DNA of 64,000 nucleotides, taken from Linum tenue. Lineage: Eukaryota > Streptophyta > Magnoliopsida > Malpighiales > Linaceae. Shown here one piece after another: positions 23,244 to 35,193 of this stretch (positions are counted from its first letter, which is position 1; each line of letters opens with the position of its first letter). The position numbers and the translations under genes are program-made. The DNA is taken from contig CAMGYJ010000005.1 in NCBI GenBank assembly GCA_946122785.1, positions 90,142,547 to 90,206,546 of the forward strand, in the 5' to 3' direction. The notes under the pieces were generated by a model. The model did not search any database, was not told the DNA's origin, and saw only the letters and a program-made list of their open reading frames with translations.

Positions 23244-23539
23244 AATCACCACATTCGATAACCCTAAGTATCTATACATGAATAGTAACCCAAAGCTAGG
23301 GGGAGGATTAGTTCGCTGAAGTACCTACTTTTAGCTTTAATCAATCTCTAGTATAGTTATCTCCTCAAGTCCTCCACTCAAACCGCCAAAACCGGTTAAC
23401 TAATTAGCAACTAGGTGGGAAGTAGGTTAGGATACCAGGACCAGAGTAAAATATGACCTTGATTAAACATGGTTTAGGATGGGATAGTTGTTGACACGTG
23501 CTAATCATTGATAATAACCTGTACGGATCGAAGTGATCA
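23244..23539 (+). repeat. 3' LTR remnant of the Athila-like element
   Basis: Matches 19916-20239 of the 5' LTR with scattered differences and a small deletion, and ends at the same GTGATCA. The upstream junction shares AATCACCAC with the equivalent place in the 5' LTR, suggesting a deletion through short homology. Confidence 0.88.
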
Positions 23540-24058
23540 GCTCTATCCAACCTCTCTCAAAGTCCCCCGGCGAGACCAAGTGTAAGCGGGTCCCATGTAA
23601 CCCAAATCGATCAATCCCGAGTTGTTGACACTTGACACAATCCTGGAAATCTCGAATTTTCTCCACCATCCTTCTCCGTTAGGTGTAGGATGGAATTGAA
23701 ACGCCAACCAATAACCAAGGAGTCTGCTGGTCTTCAGCCATCTTTTCAATTTTTGCCCATAATTGACGTCGCAACATGGGCGCCAGGCTACCATAAACTA
23801 TCGTCAAGGCCCATATATTATCTTGAGAAGTAATCTCCCCCACCTTCATCTGGAGTAATTGAGTGTGGGTTTGCTCTTGCAACACATCCAACATGGTAGA
23901 GTTCCATAATAGCCAAATTCACCTAGAGTAACCAACTACATCTACCACTAGCTCTCGGTCGTAAACCATTGATCGAATAACATTAATGGCATTGTCCCAC
24001 TTATTTTTGGTTCCACAATGATGACGATATGGGGGAGAAAATCTTCTCATATCTTCTT
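23540..24058 (-). mobile_element. LINE host element, endonuclease segment
   Basis: Minus-strand frames (23894-23679 and 23794-23543) carry the apurinic-type endonuclease domain of plant LINEs: WALTIVYGS, then WAKIEKMAEDQQTPWLLVGV, then NSGLIDLGYMGPAYTWSRRG. The usual GDFN motif after WLLV is lost (GVSI). Further right, a degenerate HIVIIVEPK-like start of the domain is readable in mixed frames near 24000. The segment is cut on the left by the Athila element and on the right by copia. Confidence 0.88.
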
Positions 24059-24063
24059 ATTTT

Positions 24064-24548
24064 TGTTAGAAATCGAACAGGAAAAATTAGGTTACCGATC
24101 TGGCTGAGTCGCGGACTAGGTCGCTCTCTTTAAGACGTTCGCGGCACTGCCTCGTTATTCGCACAGCAGACTATCAGCCGGTCGCCTCCAGGATAAAACA
24201 GCCACTCTTTTGATTTGCTCAGCGGTTTTGTGCGAAAAACCGGAGCTCTTTGAATCTCACTCTCTCTAGTGTTTCTGCTCTCTAAGGTGTGTTTAGAGGG
24301 CCTGGGGCGTCTCCTATTTATAAGAGCAGATTACCCAGAATATTCCCTCTTTCTTTGGGAATAATTATAGTTTAATTAGGGAGATAATTACTCAAATAAT
24401 TAAAATATAATCTATTAAGATAATTATTCCTACTTATCTCCATATATTCCTTTTATTAATTATCCATCTTATTTATGTATTATGGGAAAATACTGGATAA
24501 TTAATTAGGAATTTCATTTATAGCTTTTCAAAGCTATTCATCCCAACA
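24064..24548 (-). repeat. 3' LTR of copia element 1
   Basis: Direct repeat of 29646-30132; termini TGTTAG...CCAACA on the + strand, TGTTGG...CTAACA on the coding strand. Confidence 0.93.
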
Positions 24549-25059
24549 ATCCCCCACTTGAATAGTTTTGAAACTATCTTGAGCATCAACAGTTCCATAA
24601 GATCGAGTATAAGTTAAGGTATCGCAAAGCTTTGAACATTGGCGTAGTGGTTACACTTCCGATTTCATAAGGGTGACTCGTAGTCTTGAACCCTATCTCA
24701 GACAATGTAGCACACCGGATCTTTTCATTGATTGATATTCTCTCATAGGCCGTGCGTTTATGGCCATGCATGTTATCCCGGTTTAGTGAACGCTCTAGCA
24801 ACTTTGTGCCTCCAAAGTTCCATAGGGAGCGGCCCCACTCCCATATTCACATAGGTGAGTCTATCAGGTGTACCCCCAAAGTAAAGTACTCCACCCCACA
24901 TAGGGTATAGATCTCATTAAGAGTTGTTAACTCAATCTCCATTGATTTGGGATTCATGCTTCACTATGCATGAACGTTTCGCATACTACTCATGACTTGT
25001 TATTACCCATTGAACCCATTTCTTGGGATCTCTAGTCTATTGGGTCGGGTTACCATCAC

Positions 25060-26600
25060 TTGTAGTCCATGGTTCGGTAGGCATAAGTCCCATACCCTTG
25101 GCGATATTTTGGACTTTCTCTCTAGATAACCCTTTCGTCAAAGGATCAGCTAGATTCTGTTAGGACCTTACAGGATCCACCTTCATTGCTCCTATCGTTA
25201 GGAGTTCTCTTACAGTATTGTGCTTACGACGAATTTGTCGTTTCTTTTCGTTCTAGAACCGGTTCCCTTCTTTAGTAATAGCCGCGGTGCTATCACATTG
25301 AATCAACTACCGGAGGGATCGGTCTTTCCCATAAGGGAATCTCTAGTAATAAACCTCTCAATCAACTTTTCTCTTTACTTGCCATTGCTAGCTCTATAAT
25401 TTCTGATTTCTTAGTTGATTGAGCCAGGATCGTTTACTACTTAGACTTTCCAAGACACAACTCTTCTAGCGATGTTTAAACCATGCCCACTGGATGCCTT
25501 GGAGTCCTATACAGGGTATTCTTGTCCGCATCAATATACCCTACCAATACAGCAAGAAACCGTTGATAACATATATCAAGGCCTACTGTTCACTTAAGGT
25601 GTCTCATGACCCTTTTCAATAGCATTTCAATGCTTCATACTAGGACAATCAATAAACCTGCTAAGTACCTCCACTATGTTGGGTCTCATGTTTGTCAGCC
25701 GCCTCTCGCAGACTATCGATGCTAGTAGTTCTTACTTTCTTACACCGTCTTTGGTGCTCTTTTTTAAAAATTATACTAGCATCTTCACGCATTTATGCAG
25801 GAGTACAACTTTTATTTCTTCTAGATCTTTTACTAAATAGTGAAATTGATCTATAGAAAATCTCTTTCAATGTCCTAGTCATTTAGATCTTATAAGGATA
25901 ACACTTGCTTAATCTAGATCCTTCACAACAAAATTCTCTAACATCGGTTTTCATATTATTGACCTCATAAGTCTTTGCACAAAAGATCTATGGCATTCAT
26001 AGTGCAAGTGTCATTCTCAAACTTGTACTAAATGCACTTGTCACTTTCGATTAAAACGATGAGAGAGAACCAGATAACTCATGCCATCATTTTAGAGTCT
26101 ATTTCAAATCTTACAATGAGTTGTCTAACTATGGACTCCATAAGCATGTCCAGGAATAACAACCCTATAGGTTGTCCAATGTAGATTTCTCTATCTAAAT
26201 CACCATTAACATCCATATGACGCACAACAAAAGCAATCAGAATACATATGAATGTTGTTCTGCATATCGGTGAATATGTCTAAGAGAAATATATCATTTT
26301 TTATTCTTCGCCTAAAGACTTAGCTACTAGGCGATCATTATACTCATAAATTAAACCATCAGGTTTCAACTTTCTTTTAAGAATCCATTTATTACCTTGG
26401 CTTCATTTCCAGGAGGTAATTCTCAAAGAAGTCAAATCTTGTTCGATTCTATCGATATATTACCTAAGGTTTTATAACCAAAAGGTAACTCTACAAGTTT
26501 CTAAGTCTTATAAGACTCTCATGATTCCATTTCATTAATAATGGCTTCTTCCCACAAATCTGCACCTTTATGGAAGTTTGAACTTCTAGCAGATTTGTAG
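25060..26600 (-). pseudogene. copia pol relic (reverse transcriptase start, RNase H end)
   Basis: Minus-strand translation in several frames recovers copia pol landmarks: a reverse-transcriptase entry block near 26340-26580 and the ADPLTKGL...NIAKGMGLMP terminus of RNase H near 25080-25165. Nothing between is continuous. The 1.5 kb is shorter than intact copia reverse transcriptase plus RNase H, so internal deletions are likely. Confidence 0.7.
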
Positions 26601-27040
26601 GATCTTTCTTAGGGTGTAAATAACAAACTCATAACCAAAATCCTTTAGCGATTTATGGTTTGTTTGCTTCTTTTGACTTCATTCTCAGATTCACCACCCC
26701 CACTAGTTCCATTATTTCTAATAGTAGGTAGGATACAACCCCCACTATTTCTTGATTTTAAATGGAAGTCTATTGGCATCAATGTATTTCACAACATAAT
26801 GAGTACTCAAGTTATGAGGCTTATGTGTTTTTCTATAGATATCCAATAAACACACAATGATATGCTCTTCTAGTTATCATGTTGCACTGATTCTCTAACG
26901 CTACCACATGCATGCCACATATCGAATAATTAGTGCAACCAAAATGCAATTAGACATTTAAAACCATTTCAAATAACTAGTCAGAAAATCAGAGCACTCT
27001 AAAGAGCAATAAATTATTTATTGTCTTTTCCATCATTTTT

Positions 27041-27849
27041 TTTATAAATTGGTAAGCTTTATATCATAAAAAAACCGATGCAAAACTGATGGCAACACCC
27101 CTGCCAACTAAGCCACTATATCACTGTGTTTCTCACCTGTAACTAAATCAACTCTGCCATTAGCAATACAAAGAAATGAAACCTATAACTGAACAAGAGC
27201 GAGTAAGCTGACTATTCCCAGAAACTATCAACAAGTATAGAAGGGAATAAAACAGATAGGTCTTTTTGAATGCTAAGAATCATCTCTTGGAAGCTTCTCC
27301 TTGTCCCTCCATGCTTCAAATGACATCTTTCTCTCCATATGGAACTGATTGTAGACCTCCAAATCGCCCTAGCAGCTTGGGCACGCTCCTGCTTTCCTCG
27401 AAGATGTGATACAGCCCACTGCAACTCAACACCCCAATCATCAGAAGGAGTTATGGGGAATTCCTTGGCCAGCAATCCTGCATACAACTCTTTGTAAACC
27501 ACACATTCACCAAACAATGCGCCCTAGTCTCCAAAGCACAGGAATAGAACACACACGAGAGGGGACCTCTCCCACCCCATCTAGCCACCTTATCACAGGT
27601 GACAATATAATTTTTGACAATCATCCAAACAATGAATTTATCCCTTTCCACACAAGAGAATACCATGGAACAATTACGTCCTTAGGCCTGAAGGACTCCC
27701 ACACCATTTGAATCGTATATCTCTTCATAACTTTTCCAGACCATATGACCTCATCATTAGTCATTGACATCCATTGACTAATTCTATCTCTACTCTTCAG
27801 CAGTTTTAACCATAGCCAAGACCCAGCTTTTGATTGAAATGTCCAACAG
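27041..27849 (-). mobile_element. 5'-truncated LINE copy nested in copia
   Basis: An 809-bp LINE 3' fragment bounded by a perfect 15-bp duplication TTTTCCATCATTTTT (27026-27040 and 27850-27864). On its minus strand it ends in a short A-run next to the duplication, as expected for target-primed reverse transcription. Three overlapping frames carry a LINE zinc-binding region: W..ESFRPKDVIVPWYSLVW, then DKVARWGGRGPLSCVFYSCA, then WRSTISSIWRERCHLKHGG. Some bases of the A-run are shared between tail and duplication, so the exact edge is ambiguous by a few bases. Confidence 0.9.
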
Positions 27850-27864
27850 TTTTCCATCATTTTT

Positions 27865-29645
27865 AACCATATCAGAATAAGTAAAATCTTTTGATTATGG
27901 GTAATTTAGCTTGGATTCAAAATTTCATTATTATCTCAAGCTTTCAAAAATAATATGGGAATGTGAACTTAGATAATCTAATTCTTCTCAAGGACACACA
28001 TGTCACACAGAAGAATTCATTTAATTCTCTTACGTCTAGCATAGTCAACGACTTTCTAGAGGTAAGGTTCACTTCCACTCTCCAGAACCATCAACAATAG
28101 TGGTGAGGGCGGTGCCCAACAACACTTTCTTCTTCAACACGCCTGAAGATATGATTGAGCTTAGCTTGTTAATCATACACATAACTTCAGGCGTCAATAT
28201 CCAACAACCATTCTTCAAAGTTACCATTAAGGCTAACCTCTACCATCACCTCAGTGATTATTATTATCATATCCTCTTTTTTACTCAAGTTTATACTAGG
28301 TTAAACTTGTTCTTACACTTTCGTGTTATATGACCTAGTTTCTCGCAACTTTAGCAGAGAAATACATCGTCATTCTTAGAGGATTGACACGCAATCTTAT
28401 GGTTACCCCGAAGGGTACCATTCTATTTAGTGTGGATCTCGTTCAACTCGATGCTCTTATTCTTGAAACTTTAGTGTTTCAGAGCAACCTCCGTGGTTCA
28501 TCTGGTACTGACAATAGTACTTCTTACAATATTGTCACTATGGCCAATTAACCATTCTATTCCCATATATTCTTCATATGCACGCATTTTGACAAAATCA
28601 TTCTATTATAGAACATGTGTTCAATTTATACTTTAATTATCGAGGTACGTAATACATGCATCAATTCAGGTTTTCATTCTAGCACTCATAACCTTTCTCA
28701 ATTCCATGCATAGAGCCATATAGATTCTAATGTCATTCATTAATGACTCATGACCAAGGTTTCAGTTCTTACCTTTTTTTCTGAGAAGTCAACACCTTGT
28801 GGTACTTCAACGAATAGCTAGCATGCATAGCTTCTTTATTTCTCTTCTGCAACGAGAGAACCAATTCCCAAGTTCCAACCTGGAGTGCTTACTTCAAGCC
28901 TCTGTGTGCTCAAGTGAACAACAATTGAAATTTCCATTTTATTTGCCGAGTCAAGAAGCTATTATGTTGTCCATGATAAGATTCTCCTGTTTGAAAATAA
29001 TTTGCCAGGACAGCTGCTTAAGCTTCCATGTAGATTCGGACGCCCTGGACTCCAATCGAAAGCACTTTCTCAACAACTTCGATGGGGACTAATGCGACAT
29101 CATCTTACTCTCAATTAGTTTCATATTCCGGCTGAGTTTTGGCGCTTATCCATGTGTACCCCCACACATATATTCCATGGTTTCGAACAAGCACAGCCGT
29201 CGTCTTTGGGTATGCTTCTATCCTGAATTCTTTTGTTGATGGATTGAGGATTGTCACTTGGCAAGACTCCATCACGCATCTCACTCGCAAGGATTTTTCC
29301 CTTTACCGGCCGCCTTTTGCCAAAGAGATAGGGAAGCCGCTTGAGACATGCATTAGGGCAGTTCCCTTTTGCTTCTTTATCCTGTCCAAGATCAAGGCCG
29401 AAATCCCCAATCCTTCCCCGAGCGTCGAATTGTCGAGTCATGGCGACGGCGGGTTCAGGCGACGATATGCGGAATCACTAGATTTCTTTCGATTGGCTCA
29501 CTTTTTCTTCCTTGCTTGTAATATTTAGCTCATGGCTTTCAGAGGGATACGACTCCGCCATGATTGTTTGCTTCCCTCCACTCGTATAATATCCAAAATC
29601 GGTATTCTATTTGATACACATGACAACAACCAAACGTCTTAAAAT
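27865..29645 (-). mobile_element. 5' internal part of copia element 1, no intact gene
   Basis: The minus strand should hold gag, protease and integrase of this element. I can see only a degraded CxxC...GH knuckle-like pattern near 28335-28360 (SCEKLGH). The open frames at 29121-29528 do not resemble gag. The area next to the right LTR (about 28770-29640) may include foreign DNA, since it lacks the expected primer-binding site. Confidence 0.45.
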
Positions 29646-30132
29646 TGTTAGAAATTGAACAGGAAAAATTAGGTTACTGATCTGGCTGAGTCGCGGACTA
29701 GGCCGCTCTCTTTAAGACTTTCGCGGCACTGCCTCGTTATTCGCACAACAAACTATCAGCCGGTCGCCTCCAGGATAAAACAACCACTCTTTTGATTTGC
29801 TCAGCGGTTTTGTGCGAAAATTTGGAGCTCTTTGAATCACACTCTCTCTCGTGTTTCTGCTCTCTGGGTATGTTTAGAGGGTCTGGGGCGTCTCCTATTT
29901 ATAGGAGCAGAAAACCCAGAATATTCCCTCTTTCTTTGGGAATAAGTCATATTTTAATTAGGGAGATAATTACTCCCATAATTAAAATATAATCTATTAA
30001 GATAATTATTCCTAATTATCTCCATATATTCCTTTTATTAATTATCCATCTTATTTATGTATTATAGAAAAATACTGGATAATTAATTAAAATTTTCATT
30101 TATAGCTTTTGTCAAAGCTATTCATCCCTACA
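29646..30132 (-). repeat. 5' LTR of copia element 1
   Basis: Direct repeat of 24064-24548, differing by scattered substitutions and a 2-bp length change. Confidence 0.93.
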
Positions 30133-30137
30133 ATTTT

Positions 30138-31633
30138 TGTAATCCATAAAATCAGTTTAGGGGGATGAGGATCGAAACTACCCAGCTAAATGGTCTCCGG
30201 CTAGAGTACCCTACCACCTCGCACAAGAGCTGCATCACTTGTATCATCTCGTTGGATATTTAGTCTCCACTCAACCATTTTCCTGGGAACGTTTGGAGAC
30301 CCTCCCATAGCTGCACCTTTAAGAGTGAGGTCGTGTGTGCCTAAACCCTCGTTAAAGGGGAGGACACTGCCAAGAGCGGAACAGGTCTTAACTAATGATG
30401 GCTTCTGCCCCCTGTAAATTATCTCGTTGGCCTCCATCCACCACCATACTATGTTGGTCATCTTTAGCAACAATGGGAGGATTGGCAAGCCTAGAGGTGA
30501 TCTAAGTTGGAGCTTTGGTTTCTTTACTCACGTGCCCCCGCTTGATTCCAATATGGTTTCTCTGGGGCTTTATGATGGGTCAATCAGCCTCCTTCACGTA
30601 GCCTTCACTGCGTTTCTCCTCAACATAAGAAGGGTTCTCTTTGCCTAGTGCTTGAAACCTCGATCCATATGTCTTTCTTTCTCACCATGTGGTTTCCTCA
30701 GCCTGTCCGAGATCAACGCTTTCCTTCGGGTGTTGCGTGGCCTGTGTTTGGCAATCTGATGAACACATTCCCTCTGTTCAAGGGTTTTGCTCGAAACTCA
30801 CGAGCGAGAGAACGACATTGGGGTCGATAAACCTTAACTTTATTGATTGATACGAAACTAATGCCAAACGTACATATTTATAGGCTTAGAAAAGCCTAAT
30901 ATGTAAATCCTAGCTAACTCGCTACCCTATCCCATATGGTCACCTATACAAATACTAGACTCCTAATTAGATTATTATCATAACTCGGCCCCTAGCACAA
31001 GTACAACTTGGCCTCTGCAAGCCCATGCATTACCAACCCACTAATAGCTAGGTAAATAATTAAACTAACCTATAACATAATTAAAACACATAACGAACTA
31101 ACCCCAAAGCCCAAACGAAAATAACCTCATCACAATCGTCCAATCTCCATATATGCGATCTGGTTCCTCCGTAGCCGGCTCCTTGTCCTTAGCAAGGTTC
31201 TCAGTTTCCATCGATTCTACGGGTTTGGCACATTGGTAGTGTCCATGCGCTACGTACGTTCCACATAGAAGGTACAGACTGAAATATTTAATTCCATCGA
31301 TGAAAAATTGTGAGAGCAACGGCTTCATGAGGTCAACTTGAACACAGACCCTAGCATAGTTGCCCCGGGCACCCGTCCTAGTGGCCTCATCCAATCGCAG
31401 GGTTTTCCCGATCCACTTACCAATCTTCCTAACTTTGTCAGGATGGAAGAAGTGATTCGAGATTTGCAGTAACCTGCCCCAAACTAAGGTGGAGGCAATC
31501 TCGTGTTGATAGGGATTGAAATGCTTATCCCAGGTTTGCATTGTGAGATAGTTATCTCCCATCATTCGCAGACTCCCTGTAAGCGCCCGTTCGTAAATGA
31601 TACTGCGGGTGAATCGCACAAGTAGTATTCGTT
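30138..31633 (-). mobile_element. LINE host element, ORF1 segment
   Basis: Holds the second half of LINE ORF1 and the spacer to ORF2. The spacer part (30138-31097) has only short frames. The left edge is the ATTTT duplication of copia 1; the right edge is the CTTCA duplication of copia 2. Confidence 0.82.
31098..31619 (-). pseudogene. LINE ORF1 (DUF4283-type nucleic-acid-binding protein) fragment
   Basis: A 173-codon minus-strand frame with ERALTGSLRMMGDNYLTMQT, then STLVWGRLLQIS, KVRKIGKWIGKTLRLDEATR and GARGNYARVCVQVDLMKPLL. This is the gag-like ORF1 of plant L1 elements. The zinc knuckle expected near the C terminus is degenerate (LLCGTYVAHGHYQCA, first Cys-pair spacing lost). The N-terminal part of the same domain lies at 36029-36250, beyond the copia insertion. 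Confidence 0.9.
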
Positions 31634-31638
31634 CTTCA

Positions 31639-32470
31639 TGTAAAAATGACTATGTAGTGAAAAAATGAGTTTTAGAGATTTGACATTAGACTGGTAAACG
31701 AAAGTAAAGGAGGTTGGGAAGAAGACGATTGAGAAGAACTCGAAATGGCTTGGCCTTCTTTCCTTCTCACGTTGGGCTGAATGAATACAAGGACTTGGCC
31801 CAAGCAAATAAGTAAAGGACTTAAATAATAAGTGAGGAAGAGAAACGAGCTTAAGCTAATGCAAGCCCATCAGAGACATAAGTCTTGGCCCGATCAGCAG
31901 CCTTCTCTTCTTCTCACTTGGAACGAGAACAAAGATAACAAAGAATAGTTGAAGAACAGAGCAAGAAAAGAAAGAACTGAAACGGAGAAGAAGATAGCAG
32001 AAAAATACAAGAATAGAGAAACTTTACCGAGGTTCCCAAACTACTGGTCAGTGTTCGTCCTAGAATCAGTACCCACCGATTTCTAGGAGACTCTTTTTAT
32101 TTCGATTTTCACCTATCAAGCAATGTAAACAACTACTCAAAGAAAGAACAAACACACGAGATCGAACAAAAGAAATTGTGAAATCCAAACCCCCAACAAA
32201 TCCTGTTGGTACAGCCTTGACAATTTAGAATCTCTGCCTCTAAATTTGTCAAACCCTCTGCAACTCTAAAGTCCTATACCGCTTTCCATTGCAAAGTTGT
32301 CAAAGAACAAGAACTCACAGTCAATATATAGGACTTGCTGCAGTAGCCGTTGTCACTTGGTAGGGAAGGTTCACCCTTGATTTCTGGGACTTCCATTTCT
32401 GCTCCTGGAAATTACCAATGGTTTCTTTTGGCCTTCAAATGGCAATTCTGACTTTCCTTTTCTTCCAACA
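31639..32470 (-). repeat. 3' LTR of copia element 2
   Basis: Direct repeat of 35194-36023; + strand termini TGTAAAAATGAC and CTTCCAACA. Confidence 0.93.
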
Positions 32471-33579
32471 ATCTCCACCTAAGTCAGAGATTATTGATTG
32501 TTATGTTACCTGCAAAAGGGAATACCTTTCCTGCAAGACGACATATTGTCCAAACAAGCATATGACATGTAAACACAGGATTATTGAAAGATGTGACCCA
32601 ATTCTCCAAAAAATTACTCTCCCTGAAGTAGTGAGCAACTGGTAAAATGCTGGTAAATCCTCCCCCGCAATCGGTAATCAAGTATATCTAAAGACAGTTT
32701 GTAGCTGCTAGTTAGTGAAACCTTTTGCTAGTCCAACAATTAAGTCAAATTGGAGCCGAGAATGAAGGATCCAGGAGAATTTCCCCCTAAAACAAAGATT
32801 GCAATTTGTTTTGAACCATCCTTATACTAGCAACGCAAAACTCAGCCTATAAGCATTGACCATAGAAGTAAACAGCAGTACTAAGACGTACCAACTTTTA
32901 AACACCCATCAAATGCATTTATATAATCTAGCAAACTTTTGGAGAGTTTGATCTCCAAGCCTAGTAAATCATATAATCAGCACATGATCTCCAAGCCTAG
33001 TAGGAAAGGACAAACAGCTTGCACCACCCAACTGATTACACAAAGCAAAATGAACAATGCAGCATGTTACAGCAAAGTGTACATCTCCATTCATAAACAC
33101 GTATACCTAGGAACAATATCTAGGAGCACAAAACCATATTGCCAGGACTTAGCATACAACTTGAACTAAGTATTAATGAAGGAGAAGAGATCTCGACCAA
33201 TAGCGACTCATGCATGAGATCTTCTACTAAAAGAGCATTATTAGCTAAACAGCAACTGAAAGATGCCTAATCAATCCATCACTAATGACTATAAACAAAA
33301 ATGTAGCAAACACATTACTTAACATAAGGTAGGAGCTGTCATAGTCGAGATGCCACCGGCTACGTACAGCTCATAACTCAGAAAAATCAAATATCAGTTT
33401 GCTTTGGAACCCAAACTTGTTTGAGTATGGGTTTTTGATGCCATGAATACAGAGAAAGAGCCTGAAGACAATTCCTTCTAATATGACATGGTTGTGAGCA
33501 TGCAAAGCATCTTAAGAAATCAGCCTTGTTATGCCAACTATGCTAAGAACATTTAGGTCTGAGATTGGTCTTGCTCTTC
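32471..33579 (-). mobile_element. internal non-coding region of copia element 2
   Basis: No pol domain is readable on either strand. The stretch begins at the polypurine tract and ends at the stop of gag. A duplicated phrase, GATCTCCAAGCCTAGTA, occurs at about 32949 and 32987. The absence of pol suggests either a large deletion or a non-autonomous family. Confidence 0.6.
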
Positions 33580-35139
33580 TCATGATGCAAAGCTATTATG
33601 CACATGCTTGTGGTTAAACCTCGAGGTTGAATGAAAGACCTTACTACTAGCAGCCTTAATATGATGGACTTGAGGATGACATATGTGCTGCTTTGTAACT
33701 TTTCTAGGTTCTTTAAATGCCGACAAAATGATTGTTTTGCTACTAGAGGAAGAAGCATAATATGATTTATGTTCTAACAGCTTATATAGATGATCTTTGT
33801 CCGTTCTAAGGACCTCATTTTCACGTTGCGGCTCAACAATCTTAATGTTGTTTAACTCTGTGGTTCTAGTAAGGTTGACTATGGCAACAGTCTTTTTACG
33901 GACCTCTTCTTGAAGACAACAATACTTAATTTTTAAACTACGACACTCATCCTCTAAGTTTCTCAAAGGAGACAAGAAATAGTCAGAATTTACCTTGGAT
34001 GATTCGGAGTCTGACTTTACCTTGATATTGGTTGTTTTAAAAGGACATTCTGCAGTTGGTCTAGAAGAGTTACATTCGAGATCTAAGGAGAAAGCCATGA
34101 AGGCTTCTTCATCACCATGCTCATTTTCTAACTCAGATTCGTAGTCACTCCATGAGGCCATCATGACTCTTTCTTTTGCCTTAAGTGTTAGGGGGCAGTT
34201 TGATCTGATATGTCCACTCTTTCCCCATTTGTAACATGCTTGTGGATCTTTATCCTGCAACCCTACACTTGTTTCTCTAGTCTGCTGATAAGGCAGCCTA
34301 TCTTGAACAAATTTGTTATTCTCAACAGAATCTGCTTTATCCGAATTTTCACTAATTCTCTTTCGTTGATTCTTATATTTTAACATACGGTGAAACTTCT
34401 TGCTAATTAAGGCAAATTCTTTCTCAAAATTAGTATTTGAATCAACATCAGACTCAAAATCCATAACATGAGTTTGAAAAGCTAGACTTCTTTGACGTTT
34501 ATCATCGTTTCGACTTACCTGTTCTATGACGTGTTCGCGACTAAGCAATGAACCAATTAATTCATCTATAGATAGAGTTCTCAGATCCTGTGCTTCCTCA
34601 ATAGCAGTGCGTTTGGGCAACCACTCTTTTGGCAATGATCTAAGAATTTTTCTATTTAGATCTTTTTATTCAAACGTTCTTCCTAGCCCTTTCAGTTTAT
34701 TTATTAAAACAGTAAATCTAGAATACATTTCCTGAATGCTTTCGTTAGCTGTCATATCAAAGGCTTCATAATCATACATAAGTAAATCTATACGCGTGTC
34801 TTTTATATTACAAGCACCTTCATAGGTGCGTTATAAAGAAGTCCATATCTCCCTTGCTGTCTCGCAATGCTCGACCTTGTCGGCTTCATCCGGAATCATT
34901 GCAGCTTGCAAGACATGCATCGCCCGTTGATTTAACTTAGCATTTTTCTTCTCAACTACCGTCCACTCTGATTGATTTTCAACATCCATTTGAACTGGAC
35001 CATTTTGGACAACCAGCCACAGCTAGTCATCAATTGCCCGGAGGAACGTCTTCAGCCTCTTCTTCCATGCCGTGTAATTCGAGCCAGTGAAGATAGGAGA
35101 AGAGTTGAGAACTGCACAACCAAAATTTGAAGACGCCAT
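33580..35139 (-). pseudogene. copia gag polyprotein, two stops
   Basis: The minus strand starts with an ATG at 35139 followed by a DUF4219/UBN2-type gag: a YTAWKKRLKTFL block, AMHVLQAAMI, then REIWTSL, DLLMYDYEAF, and in the long open frame 34635-33580 LPKEWLPKRTAIEEAQDLRT. The CCHC zinc knuckle CYKWGKSGHIRSNC is intact. A TAA lies near 34832 and another near 34668, both inside the N-terminal half, so the protein cannot be made whole. A coiled-coil-like stretch follows the knuckle. Confidence 0.92.
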
Positions 35140-35193
35140 GGATCTTTTACTTGGCAGCAGTTAGCTTTGTCAAGCTCCTGCTCGAATACCAAT

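Larger units (their letters stand above)
18748..23539 (+). mobile_element. Athila-like Ty3 retrotransposon, strongly deleted
   Basis: A + strand element inserted in the LINE endonuclease. It has a complete 5' LTR of about 1.49 kb (18748-20239), then TTTTGGCACCATTGCAGGGG at 20244-20263, which is the Asp-tRNA-type primer-binding site used by Athila/Tat elements. A gag relic (about 20458-21560), a protease-region relic (21779-22724) and the first part of reverse transcriptase (22725-23243) follow. Reverse transcriptase stops abruptly and joins the last ~296 bp of the 3' LTR (23244-23539). The rest of pol and most of the 3' LTR are deleted. LINE coding sequence continues on both sides. A clean 5-bp target duplication is not visible. 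Confidence 0.88.
24064..30132 (-). mobile_element. Ty1/copia retrotransposon, degraded
   Basis: LTRs at 24064-24548 and 29646-30132 (485 and 487 bp) are nearly identical and flanked by a perfect 5-bp duplication ATTTT (24059-24063, 30133-30137). The minus strand is the coding direction. On that strand the left LTR is preceded by the polypurine tract AAGTGGGGGATTG, and each LTR has CTTATAAATAGGAG or an equivalent TATA region. The RNase H end (ADPLTKGL..EKV, GMGLMP) is readable near 25080-25165. A reverse-transcriptase start (LWEEAIINEM, KWILKRKLKPDG) is readable near 26340-26580. The coding region is riddled with stops, and no primer-binding site is recognisable next to the right LTR. It contains a nested LINE fragment. 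Confidence 0.92.

Noticed and set aside
18735..23550. 5-bp target duplication for the Athila-like element
   Set aside because: Left flank reads CTACGCC and right flank GCTCTAT; only a 2-3 base overlap, too weak to call.
29139..29528. 129-codon plus-strand frame
   Set aside because: Lies within the minus-strand copia element, overlaps a 106-codon minus frame, and resembles nothing known to me.
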